DNA from: Anseranas semipalmata | Taxonomy: Eukaryota > Chordata > Aves > Anseriformes > Anseranatidae | Length of the DNA stretch: 64,000 nucleotides | Reading direction: 5' to 3' | NCBI GenBank assembly: GCA_013399115.1 | Contig: VXAA01005660.1 | Span: 4,595 to 68,594 of the forward strand | Part shown: positions 24,501 to 36,664 of the stretch, piece by piece | How the letters are laid out: each line of letters begins with the position of its first letter | Position numbering within the stretch: position 1 is the first letter of the stretch | Translations under genes and position numbers: made by a program | The notes under the pieces: generated by a model | The model's database searches: none | Told to the model about the DNA's origin: nothing | Seen by the model: only the letters and a program-made list of their open reading frames with translations

Positions 24501-25611
24501 TAAAAAAAAGCTTTAACGACAAATAAGTTTTGGCCTAGGAGCAGATGTAGACCTTCTAGATTTCAATAGCACTGGCTGCAGAAGTGTGTGTATAAGAGAA
24601 GGAGAAAGAGAGAAGAGAAAAGGAAAGCAAAGAGAGGCGGGCTGGAAAGATACTTTACAGCTGAGAGATGTTGATACAACCAAACAAATACTAAAGATGT
24701 CACCACTTCCGATACTGTCTTTTCTGAGTGCTCATGCTCCGAAAAAGATAGGGAAACATGGGGTATTACAAGATGCACTGGATTCTACTTGGATACTATG
24801 CAAAATCCCCATCCCAAAATCTCCCATGCAAAATCTACTTTATTTTAAACTTGTGTTTTAGCCATTTCATTACTACTTTTTTCAGTTTTCTTTATATATG
24901 CACTATAATACTTTTTTTTTTTTGTCCCATAATAACTTTTTTTTCTTCCCTCTCTACACACAAAGTATTTCACCTTCTCAAAACTGTAGTCTATCCTATC
25001 CGCTATGTCTTAGGAGAATGGAATAAAATTTGTATTTAGTTTTGCCTGATAAATTCAATCTGTTCTATATAGCATATGTAAATATAGTAGATTTCATCAG
25101 TCAATTCTGTGTACTATTATTATTGTGTGCTATGTTTTTCTGTATTACAAGCAAACAGTTATTATCTTCAATGTACTAGTAACAGTCATTTAGGATACTA
25201 CATATAGGTTTTCACAGTTCATCATCACAGGTGAATTGATGAAGTCAGAGGAGATTAATAATCGTTAGCTAGGACAGAGCATAACTGACAGGAGAAATAT
25301 ATTGTGTGCTTAAGCACAATAAACAAATTCTAGATCATGTTTTCTTATCTTTCTTCTATTTTCTAGCTCTTAAAGAAAATCAGTATAAAAAAAAATACCA
25401 ATATGTACATCAGACAAGTTATGCCAAGGTAAAATGAAATGCCAAGGAGCTAGCTAACATATCTTTTGTATCTTAAAATTTGAATTTTCCATTTTTTAGC
25501 TCATTGAATATATTAAAATGAAATTAAGTTTTGATTTCTGCTGAAGTTAACACATTTCATGAACTGTTTTTGAACATGCACTGGATTATGAATGTAGGCA
25601 CAAAAAATGCA

Positions 25612-26615
25612 AATCATAGAATCATAGAATATCCTGAGCTGGAAAGGACCCACAAGAATCATTGAGTGCAACTCCTGGGTCCACGCAGGACCACCCAAAA
25701 ATCAGACCCTAAGTCTGAGAGCGTTGTCCAAATGCTTCTTGAGCCCTGGCAGGCTCAGTGCCTTGACCACTGCCCTGGGGAGCCTGTTCCAGTGCCTGAC
25801 CACCCTCTTGGTGAAGAACCTTTTCCTAACACCCAGCCTGACCCTCCCCTGTCACAGCTCCATGCCGTTCCCTCGGGTCCTGTCGCTGTCACCAGAGAGC
25901 AGAGATCAGCGCCTGCCCCTCCGCTCCCCTCGTGAGGAAGCTGCAGGCCGCCATGAGGCCTCCGCTCAGTCTCCTCTTCTCTGGGCTGAACAAACCAAGG
26001 GACCTCAGCTGCTTCTCATACGTCTTCCCCTCTAGACCCTTCACCATCTTTGTTGCCCTCCTTTGGACACTCTCTAATAGTTTTATGTCCTTCATATACT
26101 GTGGTGCCCAAAACTGCACACAGTACTTGAGGTGGGGCCACACCATCGCAGAGCAGAGCAGGACAATCCCTTCCCTTGACCGGCTAGCAATGCCGTGCCT
26201 GATGTACCCCAGGATATGGTTGGCCCTCCTGGCTGCCAGGGGCTGCACGCTGCTGGCTCGTATTTAACTTGCCATTGTCCAAAACCCCCAGCTCCCTTTC
26301 TGTGGGGCTGCTCTCCAGCCTCTTGTCCCCCAGTCTGTAAGTACAGCCAGGGTTGCCCCATCCTAGGTGCAGAATCGAGCCCTTGCTCTTGTTAAACTTT
26401 ATGAGGTTGGTGATTGCCTCGCCCTCTAATTTGTCAAGATCTCTCTGCAAGGCCTGTTCACACTAAATGGAGTCAACAGCTCCTCCCAATTTAGTGCCAT
26501 CTGCAAACTTGCTTAGTATGCCTTCGAGTTCTGCATCCAAGTCATTTATGAAAACATTAAAGAGAACAGGCCCTAAAATGGAGCCCTGGGGAACCCCAGT
26601 AGTGACTGGCTGCCA
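25612..26615 (-). mobile_element. CR1 LINE copy, about 1 kb, with octamer tail
   Basis: The longest younger CR1 in the window, on the minus strand. The 3' terminus at 25612-25630 has repeated ATCATAGA octamers. From the 5' side of the element (26615 downward) the minus strand reads [37 protein letters not shown] (catalytic box at 26497-26508), FNKSKGSILHLGWGNPGC, YRLGDKRLESSPTERELGVL, then SQQRAA, RANHILGYIRHGIASRSREG, LKYCVQFWAPQYMKDIK and the C-terminal blocks. The active-site box is FADG instead of FADD or YADD, so an essential aspartate codon is lost (GAT to GGC). Frameshifts separate the blocks. Its 3' end differs from the other younger copies, marking a third subfamily. Confidence 0.95.
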
Positions 26616-26940
26616 AATCAAACAAATTTCATTTGCAAATTTCCTCTCATTTTGAAATTTGGGGAGAAATTTATAACAGAAGATTGGATTAGACTGATAT
26701 AGCCTTCCTTCAGAGGTAACATGCATTTAGAAATTATATATGATTGGAGGCTATAACTCTGTGACATTAGGAACCTGGATGCAGAGCACTAAGTCCTCTG
26801 TTTCTGGTTTCTTTCTGAAAACAAAAATCTAATTCTGAGCTATTTTTACTGTCTGATTTATTTTTCTCAATATAAATTACATACTTTTCTTTTAAATACT
26901 CTCATATAAGATAGTGAGGGCCTTAGGACATCCGACTTGT

Positions 26941-26976
26941 TTTTTTGCAGATGATACAAACCTATCAGGTGAGCCA
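26941..26976 (+). mobile_element. Very short reverse-transcriptase-like signature
   Basis: One plus-strand frame reads FADDTNLSGEP, which matches the catalytic box of CR1/L2-class reverse transcriptases and the residues after it. Only about 36 bp are convincing; flanks do not extend the match in a way I can follow. It may be a remnant of an ancient LINE, or chance. Confidence 0.25.
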
Positions 26977-28007
26977 ATTAAAATAAAGGGATGATCAGAA
27001 GATATAGCCAGATAAGCAACTGGACAATGTAAGTATTGCCAGCTCATCCAAGGACCATACTCATCCAGCTGCAAGATCTTTCTCATATTCACTGAGCAAA
27101 TCAGTGTAGCTGCACATATAAAGGTACTGCTGCATCAGGTTTGACATCCCAAAACTTGCTGCCCCTCTGCACAGCCTGTTTAGGTTCAGTTCATAATCTG
27201 ATAAATTCACACAAACTACACCTTCAGCAGTGTTAAACCACTGTGAACTGGAGTAACCAAGTCATGCACTCTTGTCTGTTGCGATGTGATAAGCTCTACA
27301 GAGGGATGATGTGGAGAGTTAGGGGTGATAATAGATTAAACCATTCCTGCTAGATTTGTCAAAGTTCATCTGTCAGAGACACAATTCATGAGTCTAAAGG
27401 ATGTGATCTGTCTCCTGTTCGTCAGTGTAGTTCTGAAGTAACTGCAATGAAGATCATGGACTTAAATCTGTGTTGACTTGATGTAGCTGAGAGCAGAACT
27501 AAGACTGCAGCATGTCAGCTTAGAATAGGGAATAGCTGCTTTTATAAAATACCTTCAGACCAGATTCTATTGTTTAAAAGGAAAAAGAAAAGACGCAAAT
27601 TGTGCATCTTTCTGCACGTATCTTTGTGCTGTTGTCTGCTCATACACATTACACTGGACATGTTTGAATCATGGTATGTTCTCTGATGTACAGGTTGGGT
27701 AAGAAAAAAATCTGTATTAGTAAAAAAGTGTTTTAGATGGAGCTTGATATATTATGAAGGTGTTTATATTATGTGGTATCCAGAAAAAAACATGGTACTA
27801 GATGTGATGACCCAAAAATGCTTCTGATGTTGGTTTGGAAGAGTTAGTGTCACTTGTATGGTCAGTTGCCCTGTTTCATTTATACAGTGCAGTTACGTGC
27901 TTACATGTATATGTCTTTGGGTCATACAAATGCATTAGGTTTTTTTTTTTTTTTGCCTTCAAATGTTATTTTGTTAAGAATTAACACTGTACCCAGTTTT
28001 CCCTTTA

Positions 28008-28033
28008 AAAAAAAAAAATATATATATATATAT
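28008..28033 (+). repeat. A-run followed by (TA)n
   Basis: Poly-A of about 12 followed by about seven TA units. Simple repeat. Confidence 0.85.
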
Positions 28034-31000
28034 TCCAGATTCTTTTTAATATTCCTGAGCTGCCCTCTTTCAATATGCTGTCCCAAATCTTCCCGTTTTT
28101 TCAGGTGTAGCCTAGCTTTCCTTTCACATCTCAAAACTCTTCAGCAGCTCCTTTTCACTTTCCATTGAAAAATGTAGCCAGAAATATTAGATGGTTCCCA
28201 GAAAGGTTTTTTTTCAACAGAAACACACACACCATAGCTGCTGTAGCTCTAGAAAGAATGAATCAAGAAATTCATATTCACAATGCTGCTTTGGAGAGAG
28301 GGAGAGAGAGATTTTTGAAGTGTGCTACGTCGGTGGCCACGGCTTCCTAGCCACCTCAGCCTGGATGCAGCTGGATCAGCTATTTGTTTTACATTTCTTT
28401 AGGATGTAGCCCTCCCTCCACGCTTTTGAGCTAAGCAGCAGCTTGGATATTTCATGAGAAATGTAAGCCAAATGCTCAGTTGAACTGAAAAAGCATCTGG
28501 GAGAGTCTGTGGCAGCAGAGGAGACCCCCCACCCTCTTTTCCTCTGGCCCTGGTGAAGCCTGAGCAGCCGCTTACTCTCATGTTCTGCTGAAGCATGCAA
28601 GCAAGAGCTGCTTAATGCTACTGAGTGAACTTTTCCATTAGAAATGGGAAGATCAGCTGAGCAGGAATCTGTGCAACAGGCAGAGAGAGAAAATATAAAG
28701 CAAAGACAACAGGGAGACAGGAGAAACAAAATTCAAGCACTGTTTCAAGTAGTTCTTTTGAGGTGCTGGTAATTTTTTTTTTTCCTGCTCTGACAGCATT
28801 TGCAGGGACAAAGTGTTTCGTAGCTTATTTCAAGATATGAATTGAACTCAATGACCAGCTTATTCACTGTGACTCACTTTAACCAAGTCTAACCAAGATT
28901 TTCCAGAGATCATTTTTGTATTCTCTTTGTAGTAAGATTTTTACATTGACCCACTCATTTTCAAGTGTCATGATAAAGATGTCTGCTCGTCCAATTTTGA
29001 AATCAAATGTCATTATTTGCTTTCTTGTGCCTTTGAGTTTAATATTTAAAACATTATAATTCTTCTCACAGTGAGACAAATAGCCTCAAAGGAGAAAAAT
29101 GACCCTAAATCTCATATTCTTGCTAAGTAGTTCTATTTTTCTTCAAAAACTTCTGCCAACAAAAGCTAAACCCCAGTGTCTGCACTGACTTTCCCATTTC
29201 TTCAAGTCAGGGACCATAACCTCAACTTTGTAAAAGTAGTGATTAATTCATAAGAAGTTGCGGATTGTTTGAAGCATAGATGTCATGGGTTAAAAAGACT
29301 GGAAACCATTCTTTACTGCATGATACTCTAAAAGAGTCTGCATGAATTAAAGTCATTGTAGATATCAAAGTGCCTTGGCTGTAAAAACCTTTACAGCTGT
29401 GTTTAGACAGAGTTAAAATAATACTGGCTGGCTGTGTCGTACTTCAATGTAATTTGACCAGCTAGTAAAACTGGAAGTACGTTATTAGAAACATGCCAGT
29501 AATACTGCATAACTTTTCTAGACATACTCAAGAAGATTTTTGTTTCATAAGATGCTGTATTAGCTTTTCTTTTTAAAAACAAAAAACAATCCCCTACATT
29601 CCCTCAAGTCTCCATTTTAGAATAAAATAAGTCTTTTATCTGGTGGTTGGATGTGGATACTTCTTGCCTTCCTTTTTTGTTTTCCTTTTACTTCTGTAAA
29701 CCAAGATACACATGAAGATATTTAGCCTCCACAAACGCTTCATAACCTGCCCGGTATTGAAAAGTGCAGAATTATGTAAAACAGGTGTCTTATATGGTAC
29801 AGCTCCTGTAAAGTCCTATTGTAGCTCCATAGGCCAGTCTGTGCTTTTCAGCTGCTCCATTCTGAGGAGAGAAAAACTGTTGTGCTGTTGTCAGTCTTTG
29901 TGAAAATGGCTGAATCCCTAGAATCAGTAGTTGAGATTTAAGAAAGATAAGCAGTTTAAGTCTGAAATTGTGTGGATAAGTATGCATGCAACTCGTATGT
30001 GCAATTTTTGTGTTGTTATGTTTTTGTTTTTGTTTTCCTCATTTGCCTCCCATCAGTTTGGCCTTGTGGCTAGTTCATTCATCTGCAGAATTAGAAAGCG
30101 AGTCATTATATTTTCAGGAAGTGCAGTTTTCATTTCATGGCATGTAAAGTCTAATGAAATTGAAAAATACAAATTAAGATCCATTAAAGAAAGATTTATA
30201 TGTGCTTCCTTTGTGGCAGCCTGTAGATTAGGACAGCTTGCTGAGGTTTTTTTTTGTTATTGGAATAAAGGAATTCATTATGAAACTTAGTTGTAAGGGC
30301 AACAAACAAAAAGGTAGACTTTGAGAGCTGAACCAAAATCTCTTATGTAAGAGAAATGTAATTGGGAAAAAGTTATTTGTTTGTCAAGGCACTGCAGAGA
30401 AGTGTTTATACAAATGAAAGGTTTTGACTGTACTCCTAATGTGAATTTTCCAGGTGGTGTTGCTGTGAGTGTAAACAATGCACAGGCATAGGTAAATAAA
30501 TATGTAGTGAGCATTTTAAACAACAGGTATGGACTGTGTATATTCATAACAATGTATATAACTATAGAAGGCAAAGAAAATAGTACTTCCGACTTCACTG
30601 ACTAAGGAAGAGATTTATCTAGAATCACAGTGTGTGATAATATTAAGGGTCAGCATTGATCAGCTGTTCTGATTATATGAGATTTCTTTTCTTAATTAAT
30701 AACTTCTATTTAAACTGGAGATTGAAAAAGATCCACTGGAATATTGTTAATAAGACTTAGAATCAAGCCCCTCAAGACTAAGAACTAGAAACATACTGCC
30801 ATACAGGACATCAGAGAAAAGAGGATGCTTGAGGCATACTTGCTGAAAACCTACAAAAAAATTTCAAAGAATTGCCTAGAATTTCACAAAAGCAATAACA
30901 GCACATAGTGAAATTTAAAAGTTTAAATGCAGCTGTCTGCTGTGGCTGGTGACTCATAACCAATCACACTCTTATTTTAATCTTAAATACAGTTGCTGAT

Positions 31001-32310
31001 TTTACAACTGATGTAACTTACTGTAATGCTATTTTACCTAACCAGATAAGAAGGTATAACTTCAAGATCTCAAAGATGTGTCCTTATCGGTTTGTCCCTT
31101 TGTTTTAGCAATTCCTTCTCTTTCTGCAAAAGCTTCCTGTTTTTTTCTTCATTTGTCACTTCCAGATTTTCTTGGAAAAGAATTTCTATGACAGAGTAAA
31201 GACTATTTCTGCTCATATATTAGGAAGTGACAAGATAAATGTAAAATGAAGAGAGATCTGAGAAATTATATCACAAAGAACATACAAATGTCACAGGCCT
31301 TAACAATGCTCTTTTTTCCCCAAATGGTACCAATTCTGTCCAATTCTCTTCCCCATAGGCATCTTCCTTGTGGCAGAATAAGAAAAATGTTACATTTATA
31401 TTGTTTTACTTTTTTCTAAGGTGGAAAGAACTACTCCATTCCTAGCTCAACATTAGAGAGCAAAGATGTTAATCCATGTTTAGCTCCATTGCTTGGATTC
31501 ATGCTTACTTACAGTTCTGGAATGGGCTCTTAAGAGAATAAGCTCTTGAATGGAGATCCAGCTGTGCAATCATGCAAATATCAGGATGACAGCATACGAT
31601 TATTTTCTGGTCTCCTTCTTTTTTTTATAGTTTGTACTTCAAAATAACTTATGTTCCATTATTATACCCTGTGTAAGATTGTAGCAAGTGCAGTATGGAG
31701 CTGGGAGATTGCAATACCCTGCCTATGCTATTGCTTGTGTGTTTCTTACCCTCGGATGTTTCCAAGGAAGGGAGGCTGGAGTTGATAGGACTGCAAGGAA
31801 AGTTTTTCCAGTACTGGGGTTATTCCTAAGTATGCTGATAGTTTTTTGTAATCTATATGCAGTGAAACATGCCCTCTGTGCCCCTGAGCTGCTCTTCTGT
31901 ATTTGGTGAATTCACCCAAGGAATCTGATAAATTTTAATGGGCTTGTTGCTTTCAACAAGCATTCAACAGCATGAGTAATTGCATTTTCAGGACTTAAAA
32001 TTTATACTGTTTCTATCAGTAAATATGTACCTTAGACTTCCTCCTCCCAACACAATATTAGTTATTTGTAAAAGGAAGAGATGTAAAACTTTGCAGATTA
32101 TTAGCAGGAAAGATGTCCTGGGCAGAAGGAAAAAAACAACAAAAAAAAACAAAAAAAACCATCACCACTAGCTCTAATTACTAGTAAAATATTGTTGCTG
32201 GTAGAGCCTAATTTGAAATTCCGGGTACAGTAGAATCGTCTTGTTGTTTTAGTGAAAAAGAGACAAAGTATGTCTATAAAATTCAACTGCAAATGTTTTG
32301 CTGCACTGCC

Positions 32311-32493
32311 TCATTGATTCACAATGTCTTGCTGTGCATCCTTTATGATTAGAGGTTTACGAACCATGCAGGTCACAGCATTATTCTCAGCTTTGGTTAA
32401 TTCTTCTCTGCTGAGGGCTCTGGGTGTGCTTGGTAGCAAAATTCTTGGACCCTTCAACACCGACAGGTTTCTACAGCAGCTTTGTGTGTTCAT
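32311..32493 (-). other. 60-codon minus-strand open frame, unassigned
   Basis: An ATG-initiated minus-strand frame of 60 codons containing PRALSREELTKAENNAV and ending in DAQQDIVNQ then TGA. Amino-acid composition is balanced rather than low-complexity. The plus strand over the same interval is also open for 60 codons, so at least one is a shadow. No splice context supports it and I do not recognise a family. Could be a pseudogene 3' end or chance. Confidence 0.13.
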
Positions 32494-33087
32494 TTTATCA
32501 TCTTAAACTGAAACATAATCAGCATATTTGCTGGGGAATTTGGTTTTACTTTTCAGAGTGCTTCCACCATGTTTTGAAACTTTCAACCTCACCAGAAACA
32601 AAACATAACAAGCAAACAGAAAGCTAGTTGAAAGGTAGCTGAAGACATTGACAGCTGTTTAGATTTCTGTTCTATCTTTCCACCCAGAAGGGTGTTGGAG
32701 GTAGTAGGATGTTATTAGTAAAATCATCAGCAATAAGGAGGCCAAATTCACAAAAACTGAACTGCTAACAGATCATTAAAGTCAATGGGAGCCATATTTA
32801 TTCCTCTTGGCTCTGCTGTTTCAGGCTGCCTACAAAATCCAAATGAACGATACCCTGAGATGATTGAGGCTGTTGTTGTACAGAACTAATTTAATTTTTA
32901 GCCTCTCACTTTCCAGATCCCTTTGTCTTCCCACCTCTGCCACCCCCAGCACACAGACCATTGCTGTCACCATGTGATGCTGTTGCACTGTGAGTTCTGC
33001 AATTATTATTATTATTTTAATTTTTGATGACTGCTCTCCAAAGTGTACTGTGGAATTAAATGATTTAAAAAATGACCAAGCAAGCAG

Positions 33088-33402
33088 CTAACCTTCACTC
33101 TCCCTTTTTTGGGGGCAGACTGTGTATTCTGCTCTGTTTATTACTGGATCCATGCTAACCATTCCTTCCTCTTCTGGTGTCTGAATGGAAGAGATTCCTG
33201 CTAAGGAGTGGTATAGATCCAGATAATAGCATGCTATTTGTTCTGTTATGTGAAACAAGTCTTCTGTCACAGGATGCGCTGAAGGTCCATGCTGTCCTCC
33301 ATCAGGGATTTTTACATAATCCTGAACATGATCATTGTGGATGCTACAGTATTCTAGCTCTTTTTTTTTCCTAAATGCTGAAGTTAAACATCTGTGTATC
33401 AT
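33088..33402 (-). other. 104-codon minus-strand open frame, unassigned
   Basis: ATG-initiated on the minus strand with balanced composition, including VTEDLFHITEQIACYYLDLY and a C-terminus rich in Glu, Lys and Arg. I recognise no domain and see no flanking promoter, splice site pair or poly(A) signal that fits. It is within the length expected by chance for one or a few frames in 64 kb. Confidence 0.12.
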
Positions 33403-34609
33403 TTAGCTTGAAATATCAGATCATATTGGTATAGTGCTAGTACAGTGGCCCTAATACAGATCATCCCAGGTATTGGTTTGCCAAAAAGAAGAGGAAAGCT
33501 GTTGTATTTTGATAACTTCTCTGTTTTCCCATTTGCATTGCATCATCCAGTGCAGGTTACTTCTCCTCTCATGAGGCTGCTACATAAAGCTCTAATTTAG
33601 TATCCTTATTGAAATTATCAGGGGAAGACTTTGAATTCAAAAAATACTGTCCTAAGTGAGCTAAAAGCTTTGATGGTAAGTGTACAGGAAAAGGAGTTCC
33701 TTTGATGAGGGGAATATCTGATTTTGATTAAAAATGTAAAAGGTTACTAAACTTTATGGTGTGTCAAGTTGTTAGAACCGTAATGTGTTTTGACCAGACA
33801 GAAAGAAAAAAAATTATACTTACAACTGATAATATATTTTATAAGACCAGTGCAGGGATTTCAAAATGTGCTATATATATGCTAAGGTTATGTTAGGACT
33901 AGGTAATTTCATGTATTTATCAATGATATTATGTTAAAATTTATTCATGGCTTGGTTTTGGTTTATGTATAGTACATAGTATTATATATTAACTGTATAT
34001 AATATATATTTTTATAGAGATCCATCTGTTGATCAATGTGTAAATTAGCAGATAATGGCTCTTCCCAAGGAAAAACTGTGGCATTTGTTGTTTGTCTCGT
34101 CTCAGCATATCAAAGCTGCAAGTATGAGAAGGCTTGCTTTTTAGAACGGTATTTGATTGTAGCAGTAGAGGTAACTTGTTTTGCTTGTTTTTCTGTGCAA
34201 AAGTCAGACTCCTAGAGTAAGCTGGTAGCTCTCACATGCACCCCCCGCAACAAATTTAACAAATGAATTAGAACTTAACTAAATCAATTCTAACTAGCAG
34301 TAGTTGTGCAGGTGCACAAAAAAAAATCTGTATTTTTTGTTCACTTTTTTCAATTTTTGACATACTAATTTTGGTTTCTAGCTATACTAGGAAAAAATAT
34401 TTTGAATGGGAAACCAATTCCAGAAGGAAGAGAAAAGCAATCCTTGCTCAAAAAATAACTCTCATCACACTTGTTCCAACTCAGGATATTCTATGATTCT
34501 ATAATCTTGTTTATCACTATTATTTAACACATCACCAGTTATGGTCTACTTTCAAATGTCTTTTGATCCATCCCTGGTGGTGGTGTGTTTTGGCCATTTG
34601 CTTTTTCTT

Positions 34610-34611
<2 letters not shown>

Positions 34612-34655
<44 letters not shown>

Positions 34656-34658
34656 TGT
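34612..34658 (+). repeat. T31 followed by (GT)8
   Basis: An uninterrupted run of 31 T passes directly into eight GT units. The composite could come from the A-tail of a minus-strand retroposed sequence, but no adjacent body is recognisable. Confidence 0.95.
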
Positions 34659-35006
34659 CAACATTTTGCTATTCAGCTCACAGTGTGGTTTTTCCAAGGG
34701 CTTATTTTGACTTGTGATCTCTTAATGGTTGATGAGAGGGAAGAGAGAGTGTATTATTAGCTATATTCAGCAGAGCAAATTAGAAGCATTGTTGAATGGT
34801 TGCTGAAGTTGTAATGAACACTGGAGAAGGGCATTCTATTGAGAAGCTGATGGCAGCAGCTTTCAACGAGAATTTAAAGAAGGGAGAAGACAAGAGATTG
34901 CCTCTTCTTTCTTGTGAACCACAAGTTTTAGAGCTCCTAGGCAAACATCAATCCGTACTCTTGGCGAGCTAAGTAACTTACTTTTGCTGAGACGTCTCTG
35001 GGTTTC

Positions 35007-35464
35007 TGTTTAGGCCTGTAGCAAACACAGGGCTAAGCACGCCCAGACATGGCCAGCGATGAGCAAAGGGCCCATTCTGGGAGACCGGTCAGGAGCGAAA
35101 GGAGATGGGAGGAGAGACAGGATGGGAGATGAGCTACAGCGTCTGCGGGGTCCATACAGGAGAAAAGCCATCTGCAGCATCAGTCTGAGGTCCAGCTAGG
35201 AGGCATGGCTGGAGACCAGCCCACCTGCAGCACACCTGAAGGCCGGGCATCAGCTGAAAAGGAGCCCTGTGGCCATGGGCAGGGTGTGGGGAGGCCCCCG
35301 GTGAGGCTAGTCAGGGCCATTTAGGCCTCTTGGTATCCTCAGAGCCCTCAGCACTGAGGCAGGAGTTGTTGGAGTGTGGTTAGGCCTATAGTGACTTCCA
35401 GATAAAGCTGGTGGAACTCTGTATAGCTGATTATCCTGCTTGTTTTGTGTATTGTCATCTCTCA
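35007..35464 (+). mobile_element. Putative degenerate endogenous retrovirus LTR
   Basis: A GC-rich block standing out from AT-rich flanks. It begins with TGTTTAGGCCTG (35007) and could end in CTCTCA near 35464, giving TG...CA termini. A GATAAAG element (35401-35407) would serve as a variant poly(A) signal. The sequence that follows looks like a retroviral leader and gag start in the same orientation, supporting 5' LTR identity. The central part (about 35235-35352) matches, inverted, 16835-16950. I cannot name the family, and the boundaries are approximate. No second LTR is visible downstream. Confidence 0.45.
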
Positions 35465-36030
35465 GTTAAGTTAGACGTCCTTCCTCTGGGGAGAGACGAT
35501 ATGGTGCGGCAGGGAGGAGGCGCTGGCTTCCGTGGGGCGCAGTGGTCCGTGCCTCTCCTGGAGGTCCTACAGCAAAGCCAAATCGTTCACCACGGGCCGG
35601 GGGCTGCTGCCTCAGCCGTTGGCAGGGGGTTGCTGTTACAGGAGACGAGCTCTCGCCTCCTCCCTGCCAAAGTTCCTAGCGGAAGCCTGGTCAGTGGAAA
35701 GCATGGGGCAATCCGCCCTGCTCGTAATCCTGTCCGCCAAAACGGACTGCCAGCCTCTGTTCTGCAGTTAGTTGCGATTGTGTTCTAAAAGCGTGGATTT
35801 TGGTGCAGCAAAAAGAAGTTATTATTTTACTCTTTTCTTTGTTATCTTCCTCTGTACTGGTCTGTGGGGCGCTAGTCACACTACTAATTAGAAAATTTTA
35901 TCCAGGAGTATCTTCAAGCCAGAACAGAGGGACTTTGGCAACTCCAGCTGAGGCTGCATCTGGCCCAGGTTCCTCTCCTGCTATGAAACTGTTTAAGTGG
36001 TTTCCTGTGAGTCATTACCCGAGGTAAATC
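35465..36030 (+). pseudogene. Retroviral leader and broken gag-like remnant
   Basis: Downstream of the putative LTR lies a CpG-rich leader (about 35490-35700). At 35703 an ATG opens a short frame starting Met-Gly-Gln, the N-myristoylation-type start common to many Gag proteins; it ends at a TAG at 35769-35771. A second open segment in another frame (about 35776-36027) has spaced leucines in the pattern of a matrix-domain helix pair (VIILLFSLLSSS, then LVTLLIRKFYPGV) and a Pro/Ser/Ala-rich linker. So the reading frame is broken at least once, and nothing recognisable follows 36030. I infer a betaretrovirus/ERVK-like Gag N-terminus, truncated and dead. A host membrane-protein exon is the alternative, since the leucine-rich part is hydrophobic and GTGAGT follows at 36007. 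Confidence 0.35.
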
Positions 36031-36664
36031 AATATGTAGTTCTACCAGTGTTAGAATTAATGAAGACTGGTTTCTGATGGATTAGTATCTTATGATTACA
36101 TTCTCTGATGTCTACTAAAGTACAAACTCCCAAATGAAACTTTTTGTTCAATTGAGGCATTGAAAATCTCTTTCTGTGCAGGTTTTCTGTTAAGGATGAC
36201 TGCATGTTATAGCTGTTTCTTCAGTGGAGGCACTGACTGGGGTCTCTTTTCTTTCCAGTTTCCTGTTTCAGTTAAATTCTAGGATGTAACGACCTTGGAG
36301 ATTTTATCCTTGTGTTGAATGTGTTTGAAATTGGCTGACAGGATCAAAGGTAACTGGGGAAATGGAATGGCAAATTATCACATGCAGACATAGTGTAATT
36401 GCATGAGATATGCTTCTTCAAGAAGCCAGGTTAAAAAGAGGTGGGAAGAGGTTCCCTGCAGAAAAGTGGTCTATACTGTGGGACTAGAGGGGTGGAGAAC
36501 AAGGCTGCAATCTATTGTATTTGTAAATGGAAGCTAAGCTCAAATAAGCAAGTATGCTCTAACTCTGCATAGCCCAAGATTTTGCTGGAAAGGCAGGGGC
36601 TTATTCCTAAATCTTTATTCACTAGATAGGGACACTCTGAATGTAATATTTAATATATTCATAA
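36031..36664. other. Unannotated spacer
   Basis: About 630 bp of ordinary sequence between the retroviral remnant and an ancient CR1. Nothing recognised. Confidence 0.5.

Larger units (their letters stand above)
19121..25611. other. Anonymous AT-rich DNA, no gene recognised
   Basis: About 6.5 kb. It holds one candidate exon (19634-19705), a (TA)n/(TATG)n run (20024-20056), a (GTT)n run (24476-24500) and T-runs near 22141, 22296 and 24006. No family-level protein similarity is visible in any open frame. Confidence 0.55.
26616..35006. other. Anonymous AT-rich DNA, no gene recognised
   Basis: About 8.4 kb. It contains a tiny RT-like signature (26941-26976), an A12(TA)n tract (28008-28033), (ATT)n (33001-33017), a long T31(GT)8 tract (34612-34658) and two small minus-strand open frames listed separately. 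I see no splice-supported coding exon or CpG island. Confidence 0.5.

Noticed and set aside
33607..33674. Interval ending in GATG|GTAAGT with an open frame
   Set aside because: The upstream AG (TTATCAG) has no pyrimidine tract, and an open frame of about 18 codons is uninformative.
35490..35700. CpG-rich stretch resembling a promoter CpG island
   Set aside because: It lies between a putative LTR and a gag-like start, so a retroviral leader explains it better. No host transcript start is evident.
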